A stretch of 64,000 nt of DNA from Craterostigma plantagineum (Eukaryota; Streptophyta; Magnoliopsida; Lamiales; Linderniaceae): NCBI GenBank assembly GCA_027422505.1, contig JAPQWV010000012.1:20620001-20684000 (forward strand), written 5' to 3'. This document shows positions 10,199-21,599 of this stretch, piece after piece. The stretch's first letter is position 1. Every line of letters begins with the position of its first letter. The translations under genes were made by a program, and so were the position numbers. Under the pieces are notes generated by a model. That model saw only the letters and a program-made list of their open reading frames with translations. It ran no database searches and was not told the DNA's origin.

Positions 10199-11410
10199 AT
10201 GGCGAAAAAGAGAAAGACAGTCAAACAGAGGGTGTCGCCGGTCGTGGAGACGACGCCGCTCCCTACCACCGTGACATCGAACTTGAATACTACATTGGAG
10301 AAGTCTATCGGCGATCAGGACAGGAGAGTTCTCGGTAGTGCCCAAAAACGGGATGAAGTTACTGTTCAATTGGCTGATCGGTTGATTAACAGTGATATGA
10401 CAGCTAGGGCAACGCTCTGGCCCTCGATTGATGAAGCGCTGGGTAGACATCTCCTCAATTGGAAAAATGCATCCGATTGTAAGGAGAGGAGAGCAGCCCG
10501 TGGCTCAAATTTAATGTCGAACTGATGAAAAAACGGGACAAATCGTCTTGAATATGTGGAACCTATCTGTGAAAGTGGAATTGAACTAGGTGTAATTGAA
10601 GCAGAGGAAATCAAAGAAGAGGTCGATCACTGGAAATCAGCACTATTATGCTATGTCCTTGGATCAAATCCCCCATACAACGTCATGGAAGGTTTTCTGA
10701 AAAGGGAATGGGCAAAATTGGGGCTGATGAACGTGTGGCAAATTAGACAGGGATTATTTCTGGCTCGATTTGACAGTGTGGACTCTCGACAAAATACTGC
10801 AACATGAGATTATTTACATTGATAGAAAACCTGTGATTCTTACTCCATGGACTGAAAACACTCAGTTGAACAAGATTGGGGTGGATTGCGTCCCCATCTG
10901 GATACAATTGCCACAGCATCAACTGCAATATTGGGGAACTAAGACTCTGAGCAAACTAGCTAGTCTGATTGGAATTCCAATCATGACTGATGATTTTACC
11001 AAAAGGAAAGACAGAGTACACTTTGCACGGGTTATGGTGGAAGTGAACCTTAATAAACCATTGAAGGATAATATCCAGTTCTTAAATGAGAATGGGCAGG
11101 TTGTGGAACAAAAGGTTGCTTATGAATGGAAACCAATACTATGTTCTAAGTGCAAAAAATATGGACATGAGATGGATATATGTAGGCAGGGGACTAAGCA
11201 GATCTGGCAGCCAGTTTCACAGAAAACAACCAAACCTAGTCAGAAACAGCCAAATGCAGAAACAGATGTCTCTACAAGTGGTGAGCAGGCACCTATAAGG
11301 GATCAACAGGAGGGGGTAGGCAGCAGACAAGAGATGATGCAGAAGGCCCCTCCTAGTTAACAGAGGACTGATATCAATCAAGCTGAAGTAAGAGTCAACA
11401 GAAAGCAATC
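10199..11410 (+). pseudogene. L1-type LINE ORF1 (DUF4283 + CCHC zinc knuckle)
   Basis: The ORF starts at ATG 10,199 (MAKKRKTVKQR, a basic N-terminus) and is interrupted near 10,522 and 10,800. It continues in other frames with a DUF4283-like RNA-binding domain (CYVLGSNPPYNVMEGFLKR; GVDCVPIWIQLP; FTKRKDRVHFARVMVEVNL). A zinc knuckle of the zf-CCHC_4 type follows at about 11,140 (C-x2-C-x4-H-x4-C in YEWKPILCSKCKKYGHEMDIC). This is the nucleic-acid-chaperone protein of plant L1 elements, which packages LINE RNA. ORF2 follows in the same orientation. At least two frameshifts make it non-functional. Confidence 0.85.
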
Positions 11411-11489
11411 ATGGGCTGATATTATACAGCTAGAGGTGAGGGAGCTGACACATGAACCTTTAACCAACCCTTCCAAGCAGAGGGTCCAG

Positions 11490-13700
11490 GACATTGGTCA
11501 TGGATTGTTGTGCTATCTGGAACATTAGGGGCCTCAATGGCCCTGCAAAGCAGCGAGAGCTTGCTCTCTTCTGCAGAAGTATAATATCAATATAATGTGT
11601 CCTCTTGAAACCAAGCTGAAAATGGGACAAATGGAAACTATCATGAATAAGACCTTCAATGGTTGGGAGTGTTGTCATAACCTAAGTACTCATCCCAATG
11701 GCAGAATAGCAGTCATATGGAGAGGAGAGCATAAGCTGATACTATAACCAAATCTGATCAACTCATGCATTTCAGAGTTATGAGGAATGGGAGTTTAGTC
11801 ACTTTTCTTACGGCTGTGTATGGCCATAACAACCAAGCTGAGAGGGAACAAATGTGGGAATCTTTGATACAGATTGGGGCAGTAATTCGGGAGCCATGGT
11901 TAATGTGGTGATTTCAATAACATTAGAGGATTTGAGGATAGACTAGGGGGTGGGTTCTGCAATCCAGATGAGTGAATTTAACAGCTTCAATCACTATCTG
12001 TCGCAGTGCCAATTGGTGGAAATTAGGAGGAGAGGATGTCAGTACACCTGGACCAACAAACAGCAACCTGATAGCAGGATTTGGTGTAAACTGGACTGGG
12101 CTTTTGCTAATCAGCCATGGGTAACTAAATACTTTGAGCACACTGCACATTTCTTGACTGAAGGAATCTCTGACCATACCACCATTCTACTCAGAGATAA
12201 TGGGCAACAAAATGGGCAGAAGAAAGCTTTCAAATTCTTTAACATGTGGAACCTGGCTCCCTCATTCTTGACCACAGTGAGGAATGGCTGGAAATCTACG
12301 GGTGGATCAGCTATGGGGGATTTAAACAGGAACCTATTCAATCTGAGAGGGCCCCGTAAGGATCTAAACCGAGAGATGTTTGCTGCTATAGAGAAGAAAA
12401 CTAAAATCACCAGGAAACCACTAGATGACTGTCAGAAAGCCTTACATAAGGATCCTATGAATAGTGTCCTGCTGGCAACAGAGGAATCTAAAAGAAATTC
12501 AATTTTTTGAATAAGCGAATGACAGTTCTTAAGACAAAAAGCCAAAGCTCGATGGCTCGATAAAGGGGATCAAAACTCAGCCTACTTCCATGCAGCTATA
12601 AAAAGAGAGAGTCTACACAAACAGAATTGTGTCTATTTCTGATTCCGAAGGAAACATCAGAACAGAATTGTGGATATCCATGACCACTTTATTAAATATT
12701 TCCAGGGAATGTTGGGGAAAGCTAGGAATGATAGGATCATACCTGAACAGTTAGTGGCAGAAGAAGGACATACACTAACATTGGAAGATCAACTGATGAT
12801 CAGCCGGCCATTTGAAAGGAAGGAGATCTATGAGGCCATGAAATCCATTCATGTGGATGTAACCCCCGGTCCGGATGGTTATGGAAGTGGATTCTTCAAA
12901 CAGCTTGGACAATAGTAGGGGGACAGGTTACGGATACAGTCCTAGAATTCTTTGAGTCAGGCAAACTGATGCCTAGAATAAATGGTACAGTCCTATGTCT
13001 TATCCCCAAACTGCCTAACCCTTCGACAGCACAAGATTACAGACCTATCTCTTGCTGTAATACCATATATAATGCATATCCAAGATGCTCTGCACCAGAC
13101 TTAAGTCCTCTCCTACCCAGACTAATCCATGCAAATCAAAATGCATTTGTTGAAGGGAGGTCTATAGTGCATAACATCTTGCTCTGTCAAGACTTGCTCA
13201 GGCTATATAATAGGAAAAACGCTTCAGTTCGGGCTCTAATGAAGGTGGACCTGCGGAGAGCCTATGATACAGTGGAGTGGGCCTTCATCAGGGAATGGTT
13301 GTGCTTGCTGAAATTCCCTATGAAATTCACCAACTGGATTATGGAATGCCTATCAACTGCCTCATATACCATTTTCCTAAATGGCTCACAAGCTGGATGG
13401 TTTAAAGGAGGCAGAAGGTTGAGACAAGGGGATCCAATATCACCTTTTCTATTTGTCATAGCCATGAGTACCTAACACGAAAAATGCTCCTATCTTCCAA
13501 AGATCCATGGTTTAGATTCCATCCAATGTGTAAGTCTATTAAATTGGTTAACCTCTGCTTTGCAGATGATCTCATGATCATTTGCAAAGGCAGAAAGGGG
13601 GTTGTAAAGGTGATAAAAGAGGCTCTTGATCAGTTCAAGGCAACTTCCGGTTTGGAGGCAGAAGTCCAGCGATGTAGTTGGTAGTCCATCCTCAGAAGTG
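11490..13700 (+). pseudogene. L1-type LINE ORF2: endonuclease and reverse transcriptase
   Basis: An AP-type endonuclease starts near 11,505 (IWNIRGLNGP, Asn and Gly of the active-site loop) and keeps its terminal SDH motif (EGISDHTTILL, near 12,170). RT follows: GPDGY near 12,870, DYRPISCCNTIYNA near 13,040, the catalytic-Asp block KVDLRRAYDTVEW near 13,250, LRQGDPISPFLFV near 13,430 and the FADD core (LCFADDLMIICKG) near 13,560. The protein would nick target DNA and copy LINE RNA. Frames shift at about 11,600, 11,900, 12,510, 12,910, 13,475 and 13,685, so it is dead. The remainder lies beyond an inserted MITE. Confidence 0.9.
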
Positions 13701-14015
13701 GAGGGAATTAAGCAGATTACATGATTCAGTCTTGGGAGCTATCCTATGAGGTATTTGGGAATACCTGTTTCACCTACTAAATGGAGCAGGCATGCATGCC
13801 AATTAGTGGTGGATAAAATCACTGCTAGATTACACTGCTGGGCTACCAGGAATTTATCCTACGCTGGGAGGATTTGTTTGATTAACTCGGTACTTCTAGC
13901 CACTCATGGATATTGGGGATCTATATTCATATTGCCAAAATCTGTGTCTAAGGAAGTAGATCACATATGCAGGGATTTCCTGTGGGGGAAGAATGAACAA
14001 GGTAAAAGTCTTTCA

Positions 14016-14454
14016 TAGGGTTGGCGGGCGGGGCGGGGGCGGGGACCTAATTCCCCATCCCCGTCCCCGCGATGCTATCGGGGACAAAATTGTCCCCGTC
14101 CCCGTCCCCATCGGATCCCCGCGGGGATTCAATTTTATTTAAAAAAAATTAATATTTTAAATATAATATATCAATTTAAATATATTTTCGTTATAAATAT
14201 TATATAAATTATAGTTATATATATTATTTGTATTAATTTAATAATATTTAATCTATATTTAATATTTTTTTAATATTATTTAAATTATAACATAATATTA
14301 TATATTATAATATATATAGGGGCGGGGCGGGGATCCCCGAGGGGAAAAATCTGTCCCCGTCCAGCCTAGCGGGGATAAAAACTCGGGGATTCCCCGCCCC
14401 GTTCGGGGCGGATCCCCGCGGGGACGGGGAATCCCCGCCCCACTGCCATCCCTA
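14016..14454. mobile_element. GC-capped hAT-like MITE in the LINE, 439 bp
   Basis: Starts TAGGGTTGGCGGG and ends CCATCCCTA; flanked by perfect 8-bp duplications GTCTTTCA (14,008-14,015 and 14,455-14,462). Both ends are made of GGGGCGGGG / CCCCGTCCCC words, and the core is almost pure A/T. The architecture matches hAT MITEs. It cleanly interrupts LINE ORF2 (GKSLS on both sides), so it is younger than the LINE. Confidence 0.9.
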
Positions 14455-14462
14455 GTCTTTCA

Positions 14463-15012
14463 CTTATTAGCTGGTCTCAAGTTTGCAGGTCGAAAAAAAT
14501 GGGGGGATTAAACATCAGAGACTGTGACAACTGGAATAAAGCACTTGTAGGTCAACAAATATGGGATATTACATTGGATGGAGACTCGATTTGGATCAAA
14601 TGGATTAATGCGGTGTACCCAAGAGGAACAAGTTTTTGGGAGTATCAACAGGCCACTGACTCTTGTTGGTATTGGAAGCAAATTCATAGGCTAAAAGAGA
14701 GGTTTAGAACGGGATTCAGAGGAAGCATTTGGCATAAGGCTGCTGATGGAAAATACTCTGTTAAAGTGGGGTATGAATGGCTCAAGGGTGAAACATCCCA
14801 ATTTCCTTACCACAGGGCAGTGTAAAACAGATATTCCCTGCCCAAACATTCTGTTATGCTATGGCTGCTTCTCCACAAACGATTATTAACTGTGGACAGA
14901 TTGGCTAAATGGGGAGTGTCCATCACTGATCCAAAATGCAGATTATGTGTGGTCGAAGAGGAATAGAGCACCTATTTCTAGAGTGTATAGCCAAGGGTTG
15001 GCTCAGAGAATT
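14463..15012 (+). pseudogene. LINE ORF2 C-terminal part (zf-RVT)
   Basis: Continuation of ORF2 after the MITE: MGGLNIRDCDNWNKALVGQQ, the conserved segment after the RT thumb of plant LINEs, then a zf-RVT region near 14,830-14,990 (LLHKRLLTVDRLAKWGV, CRLC, IEHLFLEC). A frameshift occurs at about 14,820. The sequence breaks off at about 15,012 where copia LTR sequence begins; no LINE 3' UTR or poly(A) remains. Confidence 0.8.
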
Positions 15013-15149
15013 AACACTTGGAAATGGGCATCCATACCTATTTGTTTATAATACTCCCCCTTGGATGCCCATTAAATATTTTCATCTGATTATATTAGCT
15101 GCCTCGTTAAACCTTATTAGGAAAAACCCAGTGTGATAAAAACCTAATG

Positions 15150-16680
15150 AATGAAAAAAGAGTGCAGCGTATATTGTCTCCCCCTGATGTAAACATTACT
15201 CAAGATATTTGAGCCTTCGGAGTTCAATTAGATCTACAAGTTTTTTCGATAATCTTGAAGGTAGCGCTTTCGTGAATAGATCCACGAGTTTGTCACTTGA
15301 TCGAACTTGTTGTACGTCAATTTCGCTGGTCTTCTGAAGGTCGTGCGTATAGTAGGAGATATATGTTTGGTTCTATCGCCTTTGATGTAACATTCCTTAA
15401 ACTGAGCAATACATGCAGCATTGTCTTCATAAGAGATCGTCGGAGCTAACTTTTCCGATAATAACCCACAAGTTTGTCGTATATGCTGGATTAACGATTG
15501 AAACCAGACGCATTCTCTGCTAGCTTCGTGAATCGCTAAAATTTCTGCATGATTAGATGAAGTGGCGGTTAAACTTTGTTTAACTGAGCGCCAAGAAATA
15601 GCAGTTCCACAATATGTAAATAGATAACCCGTTTGCGATCGAGCATTATGTGAGTCGGATAGAAAACAGCATCTGCATATCCAACTTGATCTGACCTGGA
15701 CTCATTTGAATAGAATAATCCCAAATCAGTTGCTCATTTAAGGTATCGAAAAAGTCGTTTAACACCGTTCCAATGTCAACGAGTTGGTGACGAACTATAT
15801 CTCGCCAATAAATTTACAGCGAACGTTATATCAGGTCGCGTATGACTCGTAAGAAACATTAGGCTCCTATGGCACAAAGATATAGTACTTCAGGACCAAG
15901 TAATTCTTCATCATTTTCTCGAGGTCTGAGTGGCTCTTTATTCACATCTAGAGATCGAACAATCATTGGAGTATCCAACGGATGAGCTTTATCCATATAA
16001 AATCTTTTCAATACCTTTTTCATATATGTTCTTGACATACTAATATTCCATTCTCAAATATTTAATCTGCAGGCCGAGACAAAATTTCATCTTTCTAAGA
16101 TATTTCGTTCCGAACTCCCTTTTCAAACAATTAACGGCCTTTGATAACTCTTCAGGAGTTCCAATTATACTGATATAATCATTATATACTGCTATGATGA
16201 CAAAATCATTTCCACATCTTCTCATAAATATACAAGGGCAAATTTGATAATTTTTGTATCCCTTTTTTAATAAATATTCACTTAGGCAATTATACCACAT
16301 ATGCACAGATTGCTTTAATCCATAAAGTGATTTGTTCAGTTTAATTGAGTATAAATCACGAAGCCCTGAATTTTCAGGCAATTGAAATCCCTCAAGAAAC
16401 TTCATATAAATGTCACTATCAAGTGAGCCATATAAATAGGCAGTGACAACATTCATTAGATGCATATCGAGTTTTTCACGTATTGCCAGACTTATATAAC
16501 GAAAAGTTGTTGCATCCACCACAGGAGAATATGTGTCCTCATAATCAATGCAAGGTCTTTGCGAAAAATCTTGTGCAACAAGTCGGGCTTTGTATCTCAC
16601 AATTTCGCCCCTTTCATTTCTCTTTCTGATAAAAACTCATTTATATCCAACCGGCTTTATATTCTCCAGTATACAGACTA
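15150..16680 (-). pseudogene. copia reverse transcriptase / RNase H remnant
   Basis: The longest piece (16,600-16,040) starts with the RT signature [23 protein letters not shown]. It continues through LNKSLYGLKQS to the active-site block AVYNDYISIIG, where plant copia has Y-V-D-D. The site reads YNDY, so the second catalytic Asp is lost. RNase H residues below 15,900 are broken by stops. The protein would have copied the element RNA. It is the downstream half of the minus-strand copia polyprotein. Confidence 0.85.
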
Positions 16681-17369
16681 CAGGTCCGAAAACTTTTCGT
16701 TTCTCAAGTGATTTTAATTCAGCATCGATTGCATCTTTCCATTTTGGACAATCTTTCTTTGTCTGTATTCTTTTACAGACCTTGGTTCATGATCCTCATT
16801 CTCATTATCTCATTGGTTTCTTGTAGCGCTGCGTTAAATGAGAATTTATCGTCAACCTGCCTTTATCTTGGTTCCATCTTATTACATTGTGGGTGTAATT
16901 GATCAAGATATCTTCATTATCATCATTTTAATTTGTTCAGGTACCTGACTTTCATTCTTATCATCATTTATGCTCATCGACTCTTCTCTAGTCGATAAAT
17001 CCTCGATTGGACCATTTTTATTATTTGCTCCTTTTTCCGTTGATTTTTATCTCTGGAACCAGAGGGCCTACCACACTTCAGTTGTGGTATAAAGCTAAAT
17101 CGTATTATCAGTTTGTTCTGCAGGAACATCGATTTTAGCAGTAGCATTAACAGCTGGAATATGTGACTTTGTCACTCTTTTTGGGGCAGGAAAACTATCT
17201 AGCAATTGGTTCGGTAAACTTTGCAAATGAATATCTTTTGAACTTCTAGTTCACATTCTTTCATTCGAGGATCATAATGATTTAGCGATATTCATTCCAA
17301 CTAATATTTCTTTCCAACTGTTTCTTTTCTCCCCCTAATGTCGGAAAATTTGTTTCATCGAAGTGACAG

Positions 17370-18200
17370 TCAGCAAATATGGCCATGAACCAATCTCCAG
17401 TAGGGTTCTATATATTTTATAATTGATGGAGATTCAAATCCGACATATATTCCCAACTTCCTTTGAGGTCCCATCTTCGTGCGCTGTGGTGGTGCAATTG
17501 GAACATATACTGCACATCCGAAAATTCTAAATGAGAAATATCTGGTTCCTGACCACAAACCATTTGTAACGGGGAGATATCATGTAACTTGTTGTCCTGA
17601 TGCTGATTAGTGCTGCTGTATGTAATATAGCATGTCCCCAACAAGACAATGGAAGTTTCGACTTCATCACCAATGGCCTTGCATTGCAGGCGTTTAATCA
17701 ATGATTCTGCAAGACCATTTTGTGTATGGACATGTGGCACGGGATGCTCGACATCGACACCGATAAACATACAATAATCATTACATGCCTTGGAAGTAAA
17801 TTCACCAGCATTATCAAGGCATATTTTCTTTATTGGATAATCTAGGAAATGTGCTCTAATCTTATCAGCTGAGCAAGTAATCTCGCAAATGTCACGTTTC
17901 TCGTAGATAATAAACATACATGGAACCATTTACTTGATGCATCAATTAATACCATGAAATATTTAAATGGTCCGTATGATGGATGTATCAGTCCACAAAT
18001 ATTGTCATGTATACGCTCCAAAATGCAATACATTCAGTCTTTACTTTCATTTGTGATGGTTGAATAATTAACTTCCCTTTAGAGCAACGAACGCATGCTA
18101 ATGCTTTAGATTGAAGAATCTTCGGGTTCCTCAATAAATGTTCCCGTGAATTTTCAATTATTTTTCGCATCATAATTGTACCGGGATGGCCCAACCGGTC
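17370..18200 (-). pseudogene. copia integrase remnant
   Basis: Reading leftward: the pre-integrase HPG motif (MGHPGTIMMRKII near 18,190), a zinc-binding remnant (CVRCSKGK near 18,090), then the integrase core with HPSYGPFKYFMVLIDASSKW (17,990-17,930), LDNAGEFTSKACNDYC (catalytic DNxGEF, near 17,810) and HVHTQNGLAESLIKRLQ (catalytic Glu, near 17,710). A C-terminal FRIFGCAVYVPIAPP motif follows near 17,530. At least three frameshifts. This is the domain between gag/protease and RT of the same element. Confidence 0.85.
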
Positions 18201-18829
18201 ATGCCAAACATTAACTGTACTTTCATTGGTAAATTTTTGGATGGCATATGATCCATTGTTCTAAGATATGTGTAGTATAGCCCATAGTTAAAAGACAGTA
18301 ATATTTCTATGATTCTTTTTTCATTAGAAATCACTTTTGTTACGTGCAAATATTTAATATCTCCCTTTTGTGCAGTCTCTACATAAATATCCATTATTTA
18401 GAATCGCTCTTAATAAATTTTTTTGAGACTTAGGGGAATATAAAGCATTTTCAATAATCAGCCTTGTTCATCTGGGCAATAATATATTAGCTCTTCAGGA
18501 GCCTTCAATTATGTGCTACCCGATATAGTCATCACACTGGTTTCTTTCATATCAAGATGCTCGGAATATTTCTTATTATCAGAATCGTATTAGTTGTTGC
18601 ACAGTCTGCAAAACATAATTCTTCATTGCACATGCTCGTGTCCATCATATAAAAACCTTTATAAGCAAACATATGATTATCATTAATACATATTATTGAA
18701 AACAAATGATACATAGCAAACACTTGGATAGCATCCAAATAATAATCATAGCAAGCATAATGATAACATTCAAATGATACACATCAAAGCACATAATAAA
18801 GCATTTAATTTATAAAATGATAGCGGGTT

Positions 18830-19720
18830 AAATTTCTTCATTGAGGAGCAGAAAATTGTCGGCATCGAATTTAACACCTTCATCATTAACACCGGAAGTT
18901 GAAGCAATTGTACCATGAACGAAATTCGTCAGTTTTCTTTCCATTACGCTTTGATTCTTGATACAGCTCAACAAGGTATTGGGTCGTACGGCAAGTGCGG
19001 GACCAATGGCCCGGACCGCCGCATCGATAACATTGTTCGCATTCCCTTTTCGTTCAGTTTGATTCTTTTCATTTTTACCGTCATAAACTTTCTTCTTCTG
19101 GGAAAGATTTTGATGACCGTCACGATAATTATTATAACCACCACAGAAATATTGATAACCACCACCATGATAACTTCGGCCACGACCACGACCTTGGCCA
19201 TGGCCACGGCCACGTCCATGACCGCGATGTCCACCACGACTACGTCCACAACCATTACCTCGACTATTATCATTATTGACATTGGCTGCATTCACTTTAG
19301 GGAGTGCAGCAGTACCAGTCAGTCAGGATTCATGATTTTTCCTCAGCAACACATTGTTTTGCTCAGCCAATTGTAATCAAGAAATAAGATCTGAGTACTT
19401 TTCAAAGTTTCTCCCTCGATATTGCTGTTGTAGAATAACATTTGACGGATGAAATGTGGTGGACGTTTTCTCCTACATAATTGCATCTGTAATAGTTTCT
19501 CCACATAATTTCATTATAGAAGTAATTCTATAAACAACAGAATTACATTCGCTTACCGATTTAAAATATTGCAAACGTAAATTCACCCATTCATACTTTG
19601 CATTTGGGAGAATAACAGTTTTTAAGTGGTTGTATCGATCTTCCAACTTTTTCCACAAGTCTTTCGGGTCTTTCACTGTTAAGTATTCAATTTCCAGACT
19701 TTCATGAACATGGTGGCGAA
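18830..19720 (-). pseudogene. copia gag remnant with Gly/Arg/His-rich domain
   Basis: The N-terminal part (19,676-19,473; KDLWKKLEDRYNHLKTVILP) is the UBN2/DUF4219-like gag of plant copia elements. Downstream, 19,295-19,000 encodes an RGG-like tract (HGRGRGHGQGRGRGRS) in place of, or before, the zinc knuckle. The last frame ends at 18,828. The tract explains the low-complexity antisense ORFs here. It is the first coding part of the minus-strand element. Confidence 0.7.
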
Positions 19721-20028
19721 GAAAAGCATTGCCTTCGCCTTGTCCTACTCGGATGTCGCGTTGGTCGGTTTGATGGTATCACTAGACCTTTCGCTTTCAA
19801 ATGAATTTTGGCATCTAATGCCTAAGATAGATAATTTCGGCAGTGATATCGAGTGTAACAAACTCAGGGCTCGTCAAATTCGTCATATTACTATAAAATA
19901 CAAAAAGCATTTTAACAATGATAATATAACAAAATATTGCACGCATAACTAATCTTCAATAAAAATAATATTCGAAAAATATAGTCTGTATAGCCAACTA
20001 TTTCGAATATATAATTAGACGTAGTTAC

Positions 20029-20233
20029 TGACGGGCGTTACAAACCGGCACATATCAAGCGGTACAAACCGGCACATAATAGGCGGTATAAACCGGCACA
20101 TATCAGGTGGTACAAACCATCACATGATAGGCGGTATAAATCGAACCAAGCTAGTCTGACAAACCGAACCAAGCTAATCGGATAAATCGAACCAAGCTAG
20201 TCGGAGAAACCGAACCAAGCTAGTCGGAAAAAA
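20029..20233. repeat. Two adjacent minisatellites (24-bp and 23-bp units)
   Basis: First block: about five units of GCGGTACAAACCGGCACATA plus four bases (period 24). It grades directly into a second block of about four units AACCGAACCAAGCTAGTCGG plus three bases (period 23). Both lie in the leader of the minus-strand copia element, between its primer-binding region and gag. Confidence 0.8.
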
Positions 20234-20241
20234 TAATAATA

Positions 20242-20317
20242 TGCCACCGCTGGGATTCGAAATCTGGACCTCCCATAGATTTTGACGGTATTCTGCGAAA
20301 CCAGTCAGACTATGGCA
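20242..20317 (-). other. tRNA-like sequence, 76 nt (pseudo-tRNA or SINE head)
   Basis: On the minus strand TGCCATA...GGTGGCA gives a five-to-six-pair acceptor-like stem exactly 76 nt apart. TAGTCTGACTGG fits a pol III A box, and ATTTCGAATCC matches 9/11 of a B box (GGTTCGAATCC). The anticodon arm does not pair convincingly and the T stem is imperfect, so it is not called as a functional tRNA. It is probably a captured tRNA-derived fragment in the copia leader. Confidence 0.4.
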
Positions 20318-20461
20318 TTTTGTTGTATATTGAATATATATTTTAAATTTATATAATATTGTTATAAATATGAAATAAAAATTATTATACCTTAATTATG
20401 CCCGTATAAATCTTCGGGAGAAATTAGCGTCGTCGGCGGAGATCAGCGTTGACGGTAGAGC

Positions 20462-20690
20462 CTCGTGCTGATAACGTGTTTAAAATTTTTATATAAATAT
20501 AAAAACCAACTTATATAAAAACCACGTAAGATGAATCAAAGAGAAAATGTATACTTTTTTGTGTGTTCAAATGACCAATAGGAGGCCTATTTATAGGCCA
20601 AGATTACAACATTCAAAACCAATGAAATTAATGTAAATATAACAAATCAAATAAATGTAGAATGGGCACCCATACCTATTTGGTTATAAT
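20462..20690 (-). mobile_element. 5' LTR and primer-binding region of the minus-strand copia
   Basis: The LTR spans about 20,477-20,690 (minus end ...AAACA). Immediately inside it, the minus strand reads GTTATCAGCACGAG (20,475-20,462), a primer-binding sequence seen in a subset of plant copia elements. The outer boundary is approximate. A CCTATTTATAGG palindrome at 20,585 contains a possible TATA element for transcription on the minus strand. Confidence 0.6.
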
Positions 20691-20776
20691 ATATTCATGC
20701 TTATTTCCCCCTTTAGCCCATTGAAATTTGAATGATATCTTTAGTGTCCTACTTCGATTAAGTTTCTTTTTGAGTG

Positions 20777-21336
20777 AATCTAAATCTCGCTAAGAAATTT
20801 AAACGAATAACTCTCTCTTCCCAAAACCTCTCTACCATAACAAAACCCTAGTAGCCGCCACCTCTCATTCCCTCCTTCTCCCCACGCTTTTATTTTTTTT
20901 ATTTTTTCTTTGTTTTATATATTTAAAAAAATTGCTTGTGGTTTCTCACCTCCGCCTCGCCTAATCGCCCATGTCACCTCTCGCCATCGACCACTGATGA
21001 GTCTCCCGTGTGGAGCTCATTTTTTCCGGCCATTGGTCAGGAGCTCTTTTCTTCAATTGTGGAGCCCTTTCTCCCCCTTTTGATCCCCTCCCGACGAAAA
21101 CGTAATTGTGTAGTATTTGGATTAATAGCCTTTTGTGGTATGTTCTATAGTTCTTTGGTCCAAATTCGGAGTTTATTTCGTTTTTGTCGGCTTTTGTTAC
21201 TTTGAAGTGTTGTGATCTGTGTGAGCCTTTGTTCTCTAACTGATATTGGTCACCGGAGAGATCCATTAGGCTTTTTAGCAAATGTATTTTCGTTGATTAA
21301 TTCAATCTATCATTTTGAAAAAAAAATCTAAATCTC
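20777..21336 (+). mobile_element. Poly(A)-tailed retroposed sequence with 12-bp target duplication
   Basis: AATCTAAATCTC at 20,777-20,788 recurs at 21,325-21,336, directly after a run of A (21,318-21,326). Poly(A) plus a 12-bp direct repeat is the mark of LINE-driven retroposition. The insert (about 535 bp) begins with a pyrimidine-rich segment containing AAACCCTAG and GCCGCCACC, which looks like a 5' UTR, and has a 90-codon frame at 20,936 of no recognised family. It could be a processed transcript, a SINE-like or a LINE-derived piece. Confidence 0.55.
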
Positions 21337-21376
21337 AATCGGCTATAAAGTTACGTTGTCGTTCAGCGTAATTAAA

Positions 21377-21481
21377 TATAACATGTGTGCAACAATTTCG
21401 AATACATTCAAACAAATGACGTCCACATGAACTCATTATTGAATAACGAAGATTCATTCTTACTAAGCATAATCATTATTT
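21377..21481. repeat. Left copy of the direct repeat flanking the pararetrovirus insert
   Basis: About 105 bp (AACATGTGTGCAACAATTTCG ... TAAGCATAATCATTATTT region) repeated at 29,512-29,606 in the same orientation, with about 97% identity outside one 10-bp deletion in the right copy. The pararetrovirus sequence lies exactly between them. It reads as host DNA duplicated at insertion, though a viral origin of the repeat is not excluded. Confidence 0.75.
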
Positions 21482-21599
21482 ACTAAATATGCGGATAGGC
21501 CAACTCAAAGTAAATATTATCACCCTTTTCGTATAGTTTTAATTTAAAATTTTGTAAAGATCCTATCATTATGGTACAGAGCCATGGTGGGGTATTAAA

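Larger units (their letters stand above)
15013..20690 (-). mobile_element. Decayed Ty1/copia retrotransposon
   Basis: On the minus strand the order is LTR (20,690-20,477), primer-binding region, leader with minisatellites, gag, integrase, RT, RNase H, polypurine tract (CCAAGGGGGAGT at about 15,050-15,064 read on minus) and a 3' LTR stump. The two LTRs share TGGGCA(C/T)CCATACCTATTTG(G/T)TTATAAT at 20,651 and 15,025. The 3' LTR is only about 35-40 bp before it meets LINE sequence, so it is truncated. Coding parts are listed separately; all are broken. Confidence 0.8.

Noticed and set aside
18915..19376. 153-codon Thr/Ile-rich plus-strand ORF
   Set aside because: Antisense of the RGG-like tract of the minus-strand copia gag.
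20029..20233. Possible CRISPR array
   Set aside because: Contiguous tandem units without unique spacers, in a eukaryotic retroelement leader.
20242..20317. Functional tRNA gene
   Set aside because: Acceptor-like ends and box-like motifs are present, but the anticodon and T stems do not pair well; kept only as tRNA-like.
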